A stretch of 64,000 bases of DNA from Planctomycetota bacterium (GTDB lineage Bacteria; Planctomycetota; UBA1135; UBA2386): contig JADJWQ010000006.1 of the NCBI GenBank assembly GCA_016716265.1, positions 1,178,001 to 1,242,000 on the forward strand. Reading direction: 5' to 3'. A model generated the notes under the pieces. That model was not told where the DNA came from, searched no databases, and was given only the letters and a program-made list of their open reading frames with translations. Positions 34,821-43,477 of this stretch are shown one piece after another (positions within the stretch are counted from its first letter, which is position 1; each line of letters begins with the position of its first letter). Made by a program: the position numbers and the translations under genes.

Positions 34821-36509
34821 ATGAGAGGATCACGGGAACGCCGAACAGACGGCGCGACGCGGCGCTGCTCCGGAGCATGGCGGCTCTCCGCCTTGGGCTG
34901 CCTCCTGATCGCCGGCCTCGGCGCCCAGGACGCCGGCGCACGCCGCGAGAGGTTCGCCTTCGAGCGCCTCGCGGCGATCGCCAGCGAGCCGGTGACCCTC
35001 GACGTGGCGCACCCGGAGCCCGCCGCAGCGGCTTTGGCCGACGCCCTGGCTGCACGCGACGTCGACGCGTCCGACGCCGCGGTCCCGTCGGACGCCGCGA
35101 CCGAGCTCGCCACGGTGGCGCTCGCACTCCGCGCCGGGCGCGAGTTCATCGATCGCGAACGAAGCGTGTCGCTCGACGAGCTGCTGAACATCGCGCGCGG
35201 CCTCGACGCCGTCCTGGCCCGCGACGACGCCGGCGTTCGCGATGCGATCGCCCGCGGGCTGCTCGACCAACTGCGCAGGGACGGCGAGCGGGAGGCCGGT
35301 CGCGCGCTGCTCCGCATCGCCTATGCGAGGCTCGCGGCGCTGTGGCAGGATCGGCTCGAGCCGCACGCGCGCCGCGCCGCCGGGGCGCCCCTGACCGGCG
35401 ACGTGCCGCTCGCGTTCGAGATCGTCGCCGCCGGCGCCGCGTCAGGTCTTCAGCTCAGGAACGAGACCGGTCAGGATCTGCACCGGGTCACGCTGCGGAT
35501 CGGCTCCGGAATGGCGGGGCTCGATCGCCCGGCCGAGATTCCGTTCTTCGCGTTCGTCCCGGTCTGGAGCGATGGCGCGACCGTGCTGCTTCGCGACGTC
35601 GTCGTCGCCGCGGCGCTCCAGGGCATGGCGCTGCGTAGCTTCGCATCGGACCTGAGCGTCACGGTCCTGTGCGACGAGCTGTCGATCGAGCGGGTCGATC
35701 GCGAGCTGCCGATGCACGAATACCACGTCCGCCTCGAGGCCGGCGACGACTCGTTCGTACTGCCGCTGCGCAGGGCGATCCCGGACCGCGATGCTCTCCA
35801 CCGGGAGCTCGGACAGCATTGGCGACGCTGCGACCAGAAGCATGCGATCGAGGTGCTCGAGACGCTGCGCGCCGCCCAGCCGGGCGAGCCCGTCTACGCG
35901 CTACTGCTCGGGCAGGTATGTGGCTCGGTCGGCTCGGTGAACCTGTCCCCGCGACATTGGCGGACCGGCGCCGAGGAGCTGAAGGCGTTCCTCGCGCTGA
36001 CGGAGGACACCGCATTCCACACCGACGGTGCGGTCGGCCGTTCGCTCGCCGCCCTCGGCCTGTCGCTCGGTCGGTCGGACGCGATGTCTCTACGCGACCG
36101 CATCGCCGACGAGGTCAAGCTCCTCGCGCAGCAACGCTCCCCGGTGCTCCTCGCCTGCCCGGACCCCGCCTCGCTCGACAAGCAGATCGGCACGCGGACC
36201 CGGCTCGCCGAGATCCGCCGCGCCGACCTCGCAGAAGCCGAGGCGAAGCTCGCCCGGGCCCAGGACGATCTCGACCGCGCGAAACGCGACCTCGCCGACG
36301 TGCTGCGCCAGATCGAGGCACTCGGCGGCCGACGCCTCCCGCGTATCTACCAGCGCCAGCGCACGGATTGCCACGCCGCGGTGCAGGACAAGCAGCGCGT
36401 GGTCGACCGGCTGGAGCGGGAGGCCGCCCGGATCCGCGACGATCTCGTCGAGATCGCGGAGACGGTCGCCCGCCTCGAGCGGGCGCGCGCCGACCTGCAG
36501 CAGCGCTGA
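34821..36509 (+). CDS. Secreted protein of unknown function with C-terminal coiled coil
   Basis: 562 residues with signal peptide WRLSALGCLLIAGLGAQDA. No family is recognised. Residues ~30-180 are alanine-rich helices, ~190-320 are beta-rich with ASGLQLRNETGQDLHRVTLR, and from ~455 to the end a long heptad-patterned coiled coil runs (ADLAEAEAKLARAQDDLDRA, VDRLEREAARIRDDLVEIAE). The layout suggests an exported, perhaps envelope-spanning or oligomeric protein. It is transcribed away from the M48 gene across a 232-base gap and is followed after 58 bases by the beta-helix gene on the same strand. The start is chosen by the signal peptide; an in-frame extension to 34560 runs over the neighbouring gene's start. 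Confidence 0.72.
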   Translation: MRGSRERRTDGATRRCSGAWRLSALGCLLIAGLGAQDAGARRERFAFERLAAIASEPVTLDVAHPEPAAAALADALAARDVDASDAAVPSDAATELATVALALRAGREFIDRERSVSLDELLNIARGLDAVLARDDAGVRDAIARGLLDQLRRDGEREAGRALLRIAYARLAALWQDRLEPHARRAAGAPLTGDVPLAFEIVAAGAASGLQLRNETGQDLHRVTLRIGSGMAGLDRPAEIPFFAFVPVWSDGATVLLRDVVVAAALQGMALRSFASDLSVTVLCDELSIERVDRELPMHEYHVRLEAGDDSFVLPLRRAIPDRDALHRELGQHWRRCDQKHAIEVLETLRAAQPGEPVYALLLGQVCGSVGSVNLSPRHWRTGAEELKAFLALTEDTAFHTDGAVGRSLAALGLSLGRSDAMSLRDRIADEVKLLAQQRSPVLLACPDPASLDKQIGTRTRLAEIRRADLAEAEAKLARAQDDLDRAKRDLADVLRQIEALGGRRLPRIYQRQRTDCHAAVQDKQRVVDRLEREAARIRDDLVEIAETVARLERARADLQQR

Positions 36510-36567
36510 GGACCGTCGCACGTGTACACTGCGGGCTCGCCCCGCGTCACCGACCACAGCGATCGAC

Positions 36568-37755
36568 ATGCACGCGCTCACGGCGTTCGCTCTCACCATC
36601 GGTCTCGTCACCGCGCAGGCGCGCACGTGGGTGGTCGACGCGGCCAACGGCCCCGGCACCGACTTCCTCGACCTTCCGCCGGCGATCGCCGCGTCGGGCA
36701 TCGACGATCTGATCCTGGTCCGAGCCGGCAGCTACTCGGAGTTCCGGGTCGACCACGGCGTGCGCATCCTCGGGCAGGGGCTCGTCCGCTGCGCCGGTGT
36801 CGACGTGGGTCCGGTGCCCGGCGGGCAGACGCTCGCACTGACGAACCTCGAGGTCACGGCGCGGCTGTTCGTCGGTGGCATCGCCGTCCGCGGCGCGACG
36901 GGTCTCGTGCTGTTGCAGGATCTGAGGATCCCCGCCGGACCGCTCCTCTCCCTCAGTCGCTTTCCCGGACTGGTCGTCCGCGACGCGGCGAGCGTGATCG
37001 TCACCGGCGGCTCGTACTACGGCGTGCCCGCCGTCCAGGTCGTCGACAGCACGTTGTCGCTGTGCGGCACCGAGCTGACCGGTGACTGGAGCTCGAGCTT
37101 CCTCGGCGGCACGATCACCACCAATAGCCCGGGCCTTCGCAGCTTCGGCTCCCGCGTGCTGATCGCGCGCTCACGCGTGACCGGCGGCAATGGAGCTTCC
37201 TCGCTGTTCCTGACCCGGGAGGGTCAGCCCGGGATCGACGCGCAGTCCAGCGACCTGACGATCGCCGGGAGCACCGACATGGTCGTGACGGCCGGCCGGC
37301 GGGCCGGCGGGACCCCGACGCCAGCCGTGCTCGCGAACGGCGGCGCCGTGACGGTCGATACGCATGCCGTCCTGTACGGATTCGACGCGCCACCGATCGA
37401 TGGCACGGCAACGATCACATGGCGACGGACGCCGGCGCTGGTCCTCAGCGGCGGCGCGCTCGGCGGCACGCTGTCGCTCGACGCGACCTGCCCGTACGGC
37501 GGGCTGATGTCGTTCCTGGTCAGCACCCCGACCACGGCGACACCCTTGCCACCGCTCGGCACGCTGTTCCTCGACCGCTCCGCGATGTTCGACGCGCTCG
37601 TGTCGATCCTGAACGGCGAGCGCGCCACCGCAAGCTTCACGGTACCGAACCTCGGTGCACTGCAGGGCGTGACGCTCGGGTTCCAGGCGATCCATGCCGA
37701 GGTTTCCGGCGGCACGGTCGCGCTGTCCAATCCGGCGATCGCCGTGCTGCGCTGA
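36568..37755 (+). CDS. Secreted right-handed beta-helix protein
   Basis: 395 residues; short signal peptide MHALTAFALTIGLVTAQA. Residues ~20-280 have the short, regular hydrophobic strands of a pectate-lyase-like parallel beta helix, starting TWVVDAANGPGTDFLDLPPA and IDDLILVRAGSYSEFRVDHG, the common opening of such planctomycete proteins. No catalytic motif is evident. The last ~105 residues (from about GALGGTLSLDATCPYGG, ending NPAIAVLR) resemble the C-terminal module found in the GHL10, DUF5060 and 38055 genes. It is probably surface-associated, binding or trimming polysaccharide. Confidence 0.8.
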   Translation: MHALTAFALTIGLVTAQARTWVVDAANGPGTDFLDLPPAIAASGIDDLILVRAGSYSEFRVDHGVRILGQGLVRCAGVDVGPVPGGQTLALTNLEVTARLFVGGIAVRGATGLVLLQDLRIPAGPLLSLSRFPGLVVRDAASVIVTGGSYYGVPAVQVVDSTLSLCGTELTGDWSSSFLGGTITTNSPGLRSFGSRVLIARSRVTGGNGASSLFLTREGQPGIDAQSSDLTIAGSTDMVVTAGRRAGGTPTPAVLANGGAVTVDTHAVLYGFDAPPIDGTATITWRRTPALVLSGGALGGTLSLDATCPYGGLMSFLVSTPTTATPLPPLGTLFLDRSAMFDALVSILNGERATASFTVPNLGALQGVTLGFQAIHAEVSGGTVALSNPAIAVLR

Positions 37756-38054
37756 CGCCGGCGGCACCACTGCGTCGACGGGAGCGAAGTCGACGTACCC
37801 GGGCGGAACTCCCCTCCTCCCCAGCGTGCCGATTGCCGTGCGCCGCATTGGGCAATGGCACCGTGCGAACCGCCGACGAGCCAACACCTCTCGAGTTGCG
37901 ACAAGTCGGCTGGGGGGATCGACCGCCCGCGACCGCCGCGGTAGCTTTCGCCGCTCGATCGAGTGTCGGGATCGCACCGGGTGGGGAGCAGTTCGCCCAT
38001 CCCGGCCGCGAATGTGCCTGCCTCGCATCCTTCTCGTCAGGAGTCTCTCCCTAC
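37756..38054. other. Gene-free region upstream of 38055
   Basis: About 300 bases without a convincing coding frame or RNA gene. It probably holds the promoter and 5' untranslated region of the 38055 gene; I see no clear -35/-10 pair. Confidence 0.5.
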
Positions 38055-39878
38055 ATGCCTTTGCTCTCCCGTCCCCTCGCGGCGTGCGCTGCCGCAATCG
38101 CGCTCGGATCTCTCGCCCTCGCGCAGGGCAACCCCGCGCAAGACACTGCGCCCACGACCGGCGCGCGCGGCACCGTCCCAGGCACGCCGCGCACCGGCGT
38201 CGAGGACGGCGCCAACGTGATCTACTCGAACGGCCCGTTCGTCACCCACGTCGGTGGCGGCGCGGGCGGCCTGGACGCCAGTGCGCTCGAGAACGTCACG
38301 CTCGGCCTGTCGATCTTCGGCTACTCCGGCAACGGCGCGACCGGCAATCCGGCCGCGGGCTTCCGCATGGCCGACGACTTCACGGTGCCCGACGGCCAGA
38401 TGTGGTACGTCGAGTCCGTGAAGGTGTTCGCCTACCGCACGCAGACGGCGGGCTCTCCCGCCCTGGTGTTCACCGACGGCGTCGCACGGATCTGGGATGG
38501 CGCGCCCAACGCGGGCGGCACGGTGATCTTCGGTGACACCACGACGAACCGCCTCGTCTCGTCGACCTTCGACAACTCGTACCGCGTGCTCGAGGCTACG
38601 CTGACCAACGACCAGCGCGCGATCAGCAAGAACGAGCTGCAGCTCGGCGTGCTGCTGAAGCCGGGCACCTACTGGATCGAGTACGGCCTGAACGACGCGA
38701 GCCTCGGCAGCGCGTTCCTGCCGCCGGTGACCCGCCTCGGCTTCACCGGCAACGGCAATGCGCTGCAGCTGACCGTCGCCGCCGGCACCTGGGCCGGCCC
38801 GGTCACGAGCGGGACGGCGCTCTACCCGCAGGACATGCCGTTCGAGCTCTGCGGCGAGATCGCCTGCTGCTTCGAGAACGACATGGGCGCGGCGCTGACG
38901 CCACCCGGTGACGACACGACCTACCGCAACCTGGCGGTGCCCTCGTTCAGCATGCCCGGCGGCCTCGGCACGACCAACGCGATCGACGTGTGCACCAACG
39001 GCTACGTCTACCTGCAGACGAACCTGCGCTCGGCCGACTTCTCGCCGTCGGTCTCGGAGCTGCTCACGAACGAAGCGCGCATCTGCGTGCCGTGGAACGA
39101 CTTCGACCCGTCGGCGGCCGGCAACGTGCGGCTGCGCACCACCGGGCTGCGCACGATCGTGACGTGGGAGCGCGTCGCCACCTTCGCCCAGGCCGGCAGC
39201 GAGAACATCGTCCAGCTCCAGATGTTCCCGAACGGCTCGTTCACGATCAACAGCTGGATCGTCGTCGACGGTTTCCAATCGCCGATCTTCGGCATCTCCC
39301 CCGGCAATGGCGCGGCGGACCCTGGCGAGACCGACTTCAGCGCCTCGCTGCCGTTCTCGTCGGCAGTCGGAACCGTCTACGAGGCGTTCTCGAACAGCTC
39401 GGGCGCCGATCGCTACGACCTCAACGGCCAGCTCGTCTGCTTCCAGCCGAATGCCGCCGGCGGGTTCGACGTGTCGGCGACCCGGGCCTGCTGCACGTTC
39501 GCGACGTCCGCGGCGGTCGCCCCCGGCTGCTTCGGCATGTCGACGACCGTGGTCAACAACGCGGTGATCGGCGGTACGGCGGAGCTGTCCACGGCGCTGC
39601 CGCCGGGCACGTTCGCGCAGCTGACGCTGCTCGGATTGGTGGCCGCGCCGTTCGCGCTCGACCTCACCCCGATCGGCGCACCGGGTTGCGGCGTGCACTA
39701 TGCGTTCCCGATCGGTGACCTGCCGATGGACGCGGCCGGCACGAGCCTCGTCCCGCTGCCGTGCCTCGCGGTGCTGCTCGGCCAGAGGTTCGTCTTGCAG
39801 GGCATCGCCGTCGCACCCGTCAACCCGCTCGGCGTGGCGCTGGGCGATGCGTTCGACATGACGATCGGCAATCTCTGA
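38055..39878 (+). CDS. Large secreted protein of unknown function with shared C-terminal module
   Basis: 607 residues with signal peptide MPLLSRPLAACAAAIALGSL and AQGNP as cleavage region. Residues ~50-260 are a beta-rich domain (FRMADDFTVPDGQMWYVESV, AFAYRTQ-like strands). Residues ~280-460 hold a second beta-rich domain (NAIDVCTNGYVYLQTNLRS, RTIVTWERVATFAQAGSENI, FPNGSFTINSW) of the kind seen in nidogen-like or adhesin-like extracellular proteins. From about residue 485 the sequence (PGCFGMSTTVVNN onward, ending DAFDMTIGNL) matches the C-terminal module shared by several secreted proteins in this window. Cysteine pairs (IACCFEN, ACCTFA) suggest disulfides. An exported structural or binding role is an inference. 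Confidence 0.78.
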   Translation: MPLLSRPLAACAAAIALGSLALAQGNPAQDTAPTTGARGTVPGTPRTGVEDGANVIYSNGPFVTHVGGGAGGLDASALENVTLGLSIFGYSGNGATGNPAAGFRMADDFTVPDGQMWYVESVKVFAYRTQTAGSPALVFTDGVARIWDGAPNAGGTVIFGDTTTNRLVSSTFDNSYRVLEATLTNDQRAISKNELQLGVLLKPGTYWIEYGLNDASLGSAFLPPVTRLGFTGNGNALQLTVAAGTWAGPVTSGTALYPQDMPFELCGEIACCFENDMGAALTPPGDDTTYRNLAVPSFSMPGGLGTTNAIDVCTNGYVYLQTNLRSADFSPSVSELLTNEARICVPWNDFDPSAAGNVRLRTTGLRTIVTWERVATFAQAGSENIVQLQMFPNGSFTINSWIVVDGFQSPIFGISPGNGAADPGETDFSASLPFSSAVGTVYEAFSNSSGADRYDLNGQLVCFQPNAAGGFDVSATRACCTFATSAAVAPGCFGMSTTVVNNAVIGGTAELSTALPPGTFAQLTLLGLVAAPFALDLTPIGAPGCGVHYAFPIGDLPMDAAGTSLVPLPCLAVLLGQRFVLQGIAVAPVNPLGVALGDAFDMTIGNL

Positions 39879-39945
39879 TCGCCGCGGGGGCGAGCGATCG
39901 CCCCGCCCGCGCGCGGGGCGGACCACTCCGGTATCTTCGCGAGCC

Positions 39946-41286
39946 GTGACCGGTCCTCCCCGCAGCGCACCGCGCGCGGCCCTCGCGGTCGTGCTCGCCG
40001 CAGCCCGACTGGCGACCCAGCAGCCCGCTGCTGCGGACGCCCCGGTCGAGCGACACCTGGCGACCGCCGCGCGGCCGGCGGACCCCGCGCACCGCGTCGA
40101 GTCGGCGCGGCCCGGCCAGCAGGCCGCCGTGCTGACGCCCGGCGGGCGGCTGTGCGTCGGCGTCCGCGAGGTCGACCCAGCCGCCCGCGAGCCGGCGGCC
40201 CGCGGCCTGCTGCGCGTGTCGGAGGACGGCGGCGTGACCTTCACGACCCTGCTCGAGCTGCCGGGCACGCCGCTGCGCGCACCTGTGCTCGCCGCCGATC
40301 CGGAGCGCGAACGGGTGTACGTCGCGTGGGAGTCGGCGGAGCACGGCAGCTCGGCGGTGTGGTTCGCGACCGCCGACGTCGAGACCGGGGCGCTCGATGC
40401 CGAGCCGACGCTGGTCGAGGCACCGGCGCCCGGCGAGGCCCCGTACTTGGTCGAGGACCTCGCGGTCTGCACGCATGGCACCGTCGCGTTGGCGGTGACC
40501 GCACACCGCCGGCCGCCGCATCCGTGGCGACCGTGGTCGGCCGCGCTGTTCGTGCGCGCGCCCGGAGCCGACCGCTTCGGCGAGATGGTCCCGATCAACC
40601 TCGGCTCGTCCGGTGTCGCCCCGGATCTCGAGCTGCGCGACGACGTCGTCGACATCACGTATCGGACCATCGGAGACGGGTCGGCATTCGGCATCTACCT
40701 GCGTAGCTACGACCTGCGCAGCGGACGCTTCCTGCAGGACCGGGACGTGCCGGTCCGCCTCGCCGACGGCGACGCGCAGCCCGCGAACACGTCCGTGACG
40801 TGCGTGGACGGCGGCGGCAACCGCTACGTCCTGTATGCGATGGCTGCGCCGCACGACAGTGGCGTCAATCGCCTCGAGCTGGCGTTCCTGCCGGCGACGA
40901 CGCAGGTCTCGACCGGCACGCCGGATTGGGAGCGCCAGGGCGTCGCGGCTGACCGCGCGCTGCGCGGCGGCAACGAGAACCCCCGGCATTTCGCGCTGAC
41001 GCGCGGTCCCGGCGACCACGTGATCGCGCTCTACAGCCTCGTGCACGAAGCCCACGCCCGCCTCTACGCGCGCACCTTCGCGCAGGGCGAGCCGTTCGGC
41101 GAGCCGCGCATCCTGGCCGAAGGCCCGCCCGGCGCCTTCACGCTGGTCGCCGGCGTCACCGACCCACGCTTGCTCGGCCTCGTGCTCGGCGCCGCGTCGG
41201 GCTTCGACCGTGCACGACCGGGCGGCCGCGTGGTGCTGGCGGGGAGACGCTGGCCGCTACCGGTGCGGATCCTGCGGGCGCGCTGA
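39946..41286 (+). CDS. Secreted BNR/sialidase-like beta-propeller protein
   Basis: 446 residues from a GTG start; the N-terminus (SAPRAALAVVLAAARLATQ) works as a signal peptide. The body has propeller-like units: LLRVSEDGGVTFTTLLELPG is close to the Asp-box pattern S-x-D-x-G-x-x-T, followed by APVLAADPERERVYVAWES and similar strands. No complete sialidase active site (arginine triad plus FRIP) was recognised, so enzymatic activity is doubtful. The 3' end overlaps the convergent YbaK-type gene by 30 bases. The GTG start is chosen because no ATG fits and the signal peptide begins there. Confidence 0.68.
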   Translation: MTGPPRSAPRAALAVVLAAARLATQQPAAADAPVERHLATAARPADPAHRVESARPGQQAAVLTPGGRLCVGVREVDPAAREPAARGLLRVSEDGGVTFTTLLELPGTPLRAPVLAADPERERVYVAWESAEHGSSAVWFATADVETGALDAEPTLVEAPAPGEAPYLVEDLAVCTHGTVALAVTAHRRPPHPWRPWSAALFVRAPGADRFGEMVPINLGSSGVAPDLELRDDVVDITYRTIGDGSAFGIYLRSYDLRSGRFLQDRDVPVRLADGDAQPANTSVTCVDGGGNRYVLYAMAAPHDSGVNRLELAFLPATTQVSTGTPDWERQGVAADRALRGGNENPRHFALTRGPGDHVIALYSLVHEAHARLYARTFAQGEPFGEPRILAEGPPGAFTLVAGVTDPRLLGLVLGAASGFDRARPGGRVVLAGRRWPLPVRILRAR

Positions 41287-41862
41287 CCGCCGAGGTGGGG
41301 CCCCGCGACAGTCGGAGCCGCGGTCGGGTGACGCATGCCGCACGCCATCGAAGTCGACGATCCGCGGCTCGTGCTCCTCCGCCGTGAGGAAGCGCAGCAG
41401 GTCGACCGTCGCGATCGTCGTCGTCGCGTCGTTGCGGAGCGGGTGCAGGTGGATCGTCGCACGGGTGAGCAGTCCGGCGTCGAGCACGACCTGCACGTGG
41501 CGACCGACGTCATTGACGACCGCGAACGGCGACACCGCTCCGGGGCGGATCCCGAGGTAGCGAAGCAGCCGCTCCTCGGACGCGAAGGACAGGCGCCCCG
41601 CGACGCCGAGCAGATCACCCAGCGCGAGCAGATCGACGGGGCGGTCGGCCAGGGTCGTCACGAGGTGCATGCGCCGGCGCCGGTCGCGCACGACGAGGTT
41701 CTTGACGTGCGCGCCGCCGAGATCGCCGCGGATCGTACGCGCCTCGTCGACCGTGAACACCGGTGGGTGCGCGAGCGTGTCGTGCGCGATGCCGAGCGCG
41801 TCGAGGCGCGCGAGCAGATCGGCAGTCGTGCGCGGGTCGCTGCCGTCGACCAGCGCCCCCAT
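41257..41862 (-). CDS. YbaK/ProX-type aminoacyl-tRNA editing domain protein
   Basis: 201 residues. The family removes misacylated amino acids from tRNA, for example Ala or Cys from tRNA-Pro. Typical segments are DALGIAHDTLAHPPVFTVDE near residue 22, the conserved lysine in GAHVKNLVVRDRR near residue 51, and the C-terminal FAVVNDVGRHVQVVLD with HPLRND, as in the stand-alone ProX group. The C-terminal ~25 residues are Arg/Pro-rich and unconserved; they lie in the part overlapping the convergent BNR gene, so the natural protein may be effectively shorter. It has no secretion signal, unlike almost all its neighbours. Confidence 0.88.
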   Translation of the reverse strand: MGALVDGSDPRTTADLLARLDALGIAHDTLAHPPVFTVDEARTIRGDLGGAHVKNLVVRDRRRRMHLVTTLADRPVDLLALGDLLGVAGRLSFASEERLLRYLGIRPGAVSPFAVVNDVGRHVQVVLDAGLLTRATIHLHPLRNDATTTIATVDLLRFLTAEEHEPRIVDFDGVRHASPDRGSDCRGAPPRRSARPQDPHR

Positions 41863-41927
41863 CAGCGCGCTCCCGTCGCGTCACGGCGTGGCATCGCGGC
41901 ACGGCTCGTCCGTTGCGGAACGTGCTG

Positions 41928-43367
41928 TCACGGACCGCGCATCGACGCCAGCTCGGTCAACAACGCCTCCATGTCGAGGCCGGCGGTCCGCAGCCGCATC
42001 GTCACGACGCTGCCGTCACGGGTCACGCCGAACCGCTCGAGCAGCGGCGCGAGGCACTCGGGGGCCTCGCCGTCGTCGATCGCCGTCTCCAGCATCCGCG
42101 GCAGCCCGCGGACCTGGCCCTCGACGGCCGTCGCGACATTCTCGCTCGGGAAGCGGGCCACGACGACGAGCGCACGATCGGGATCGTCGCCGCGCGGCAC
42201 GTCGACGCCGATCGCTTCGGGCACGAATCCGCTCGCCTCCTCGGGCACCGGCAGCGAGCCCGTCACGACGGCGGCGACTGCGAGCTGCGGCAGCAACGCC
42301 GCCACGCGCTCCGCGCGCTCCTTGCCCAGGCGATCGCCGTCACCGCCGCTGCCGAACGAACCGGTGACGCGCGTCGCGGTCACCGCGATCGTGCCACCGT
42401 CCGCGACCGTGATCCGCAGTCCGCCGTCGACCACCGCGAAAGGGACCTCGTCGGCCTCGAGCCCCTGCCGCAGCGAAGCGACGTCGAAACGCCCCTCGAG
42501 CGAAAGCCACACCGCAGGCTCGCCGAACGGGAAGTCGTCGGGCAGGTGGACCGCGAGGGCAGTGCGCAGGATGCGCTGGTTGCCGTAGCGGCGCGCGAGC
42601 TCGTATGGCAGCACGCCGGGCGTCTCCGCGAGGCTCATCGCGCCGGCCCACTGCGCGGCGCTGACCGTCCCGCCCGCGGCCGCGATCGCTCGGCGTGTGA
42701 CCGCGAGGCCGGTCGTGCGCGCCCAGGCCACCATCGGCCGCGGCGAGGGCAGCCGCGTCTGGTCGATCACGAGACACAGTTCGCTGTCGATCGGCGCCGC
42801 GGCGAAGACCTCCGCGAGCGGCGGCAGCGTCGTCGTCGCTCGCGGGATGGGCTCGCCGCGCAGCACCGCGATCGACTCGCGCGCGGCCTGGCGCAGCCCG
42901 GCGTCCTCCGCGTCGTCACCGGCGATCCGCTCGAGCACCCCGAGCGCGGGCCGGAAGCCGCGGTCCGCGCAGGCGCGCACGGCGAGCAGACGCCGCAGGC
43001 CGCGCCAGCGAGGTGCACCGTCGGTGGGGCGCTCGACGAGCACCTGCAGCAGCTCCGCGTCACCGGCGCCGAGGCGCGCGAAGAACCGATCGGCGTCGGC
43101 GGCGGAGGCCAGATCCGCCTCGCCGGTACCCAACAGCGCGAGGAAGCCGAGCGCTCCGACATTCGCCCAGCTCATCTCGTCGTTCGGATCCGCGATCGGC
43201 CGCGTGCCGCCCTCGCCGCCCGCGGCGGGATCGGGCGACACGCAGACGCGGCCCTCGGCGTCGACGGAGAACCGCACCTTCGCTGCCTCGGCATCGTCCG
43301 GCTCCTGCGCGACCAGCGCAGGCGCCACGATTGCGAGCAGCCACGTCACACACCACGGCATGGTCAT
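41928..43367 (-). CDS. Secreted protein of unknown function
   Basis: 479 residues with signal peptide TMPWCVTWLLAIVAPALVAQ. No family is recognised. After an acidic, low-complexity stretch there are alanine/leucine-rich helices (FLALLGTGEADLASAADADRFF-like region, split here to 20 residues at most) and then a beta-alpha region with FPFGEPAVWLSLEGRFDV and LVVVARFPSENVATAVEG. The layout resembles the body of the secreted protein at 20645-22963 (both have repeated evaluate-like beta-alpha units), but the link is weak. The gene is divergent from 43478, with a dispersed repeat between them. Confidence 0.65.
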   Translation of the reverse strand: MTMPWCVTWLLAIVAPALVAQEPDDAEAAKVRFSVDAEGRVCVSPDPAAGGEGGTRPIADPNDEMSWANVGALGFLALLGTGEADLASAADADRFFARLGAGDAELLQVLVERPTDGAPRWRGLRRLLAVRACADRGFRPALGVLERIAGDDAEDAGLRQAARESIAVLRGEPIPRATTTLPPLAEVFAAAPIDSELCLVIDQTRLPSPRPMVAWARTTGLAVTRRAIAAAGGTVSAAQWAGAMSLAETPGVLPYELARRYGNQRILRTALAVHLPDDFPFGEPAVWLSLEGRFDVASLRQGLEADEVPFAVVDGGLRITVADGGTIAVTATRVTGSFGSGGDGDRLGKERAERVAALLPQLAVAAVVTGSLPVPEEASGFVPEAIGVDVPRGDDPDRALVVVARFPSENVATAVEGQVRGLPRMLETAIDDGEAPECLAPLLERFGVTRDGSVVTMRLRTAGLDMEALLTELASMRGP

Positions 43368-43439
43368 CGCCGGATGCTACCGCACGGCCGCGCGGGGCGC
43401 GCGGCCGGCGACCGGCCGTCCCCGAGCCGCGCACCCACC

Positions 43440-43476
43440 TGATGTAAAATCCGTACGCGGTACGGATCGGAAGTCA
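43440..43476 (-). repeat. Dispersed stem-loop repeat, copy 3
   Basis: Identical to copy 4 at 34 of 37 positions. Its three differences are compensatory: TCCGTAC and GTACGGA form a perfect 7-base-pair stem around GCG. Read on the - strand the stem is followed by TTTT. It ends 1 base before the GTG start of the gene at 43478 and lies upstream of the divergent gene 41928-43367. Confidence 0.85.
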
Positions 43477-43477
43477 C

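Noticed and set aside
39946..41286. Functional sialidase
   Set aside because: Only Asp-box-like strands are visible; the arginine triad and other active-site residues were not found.
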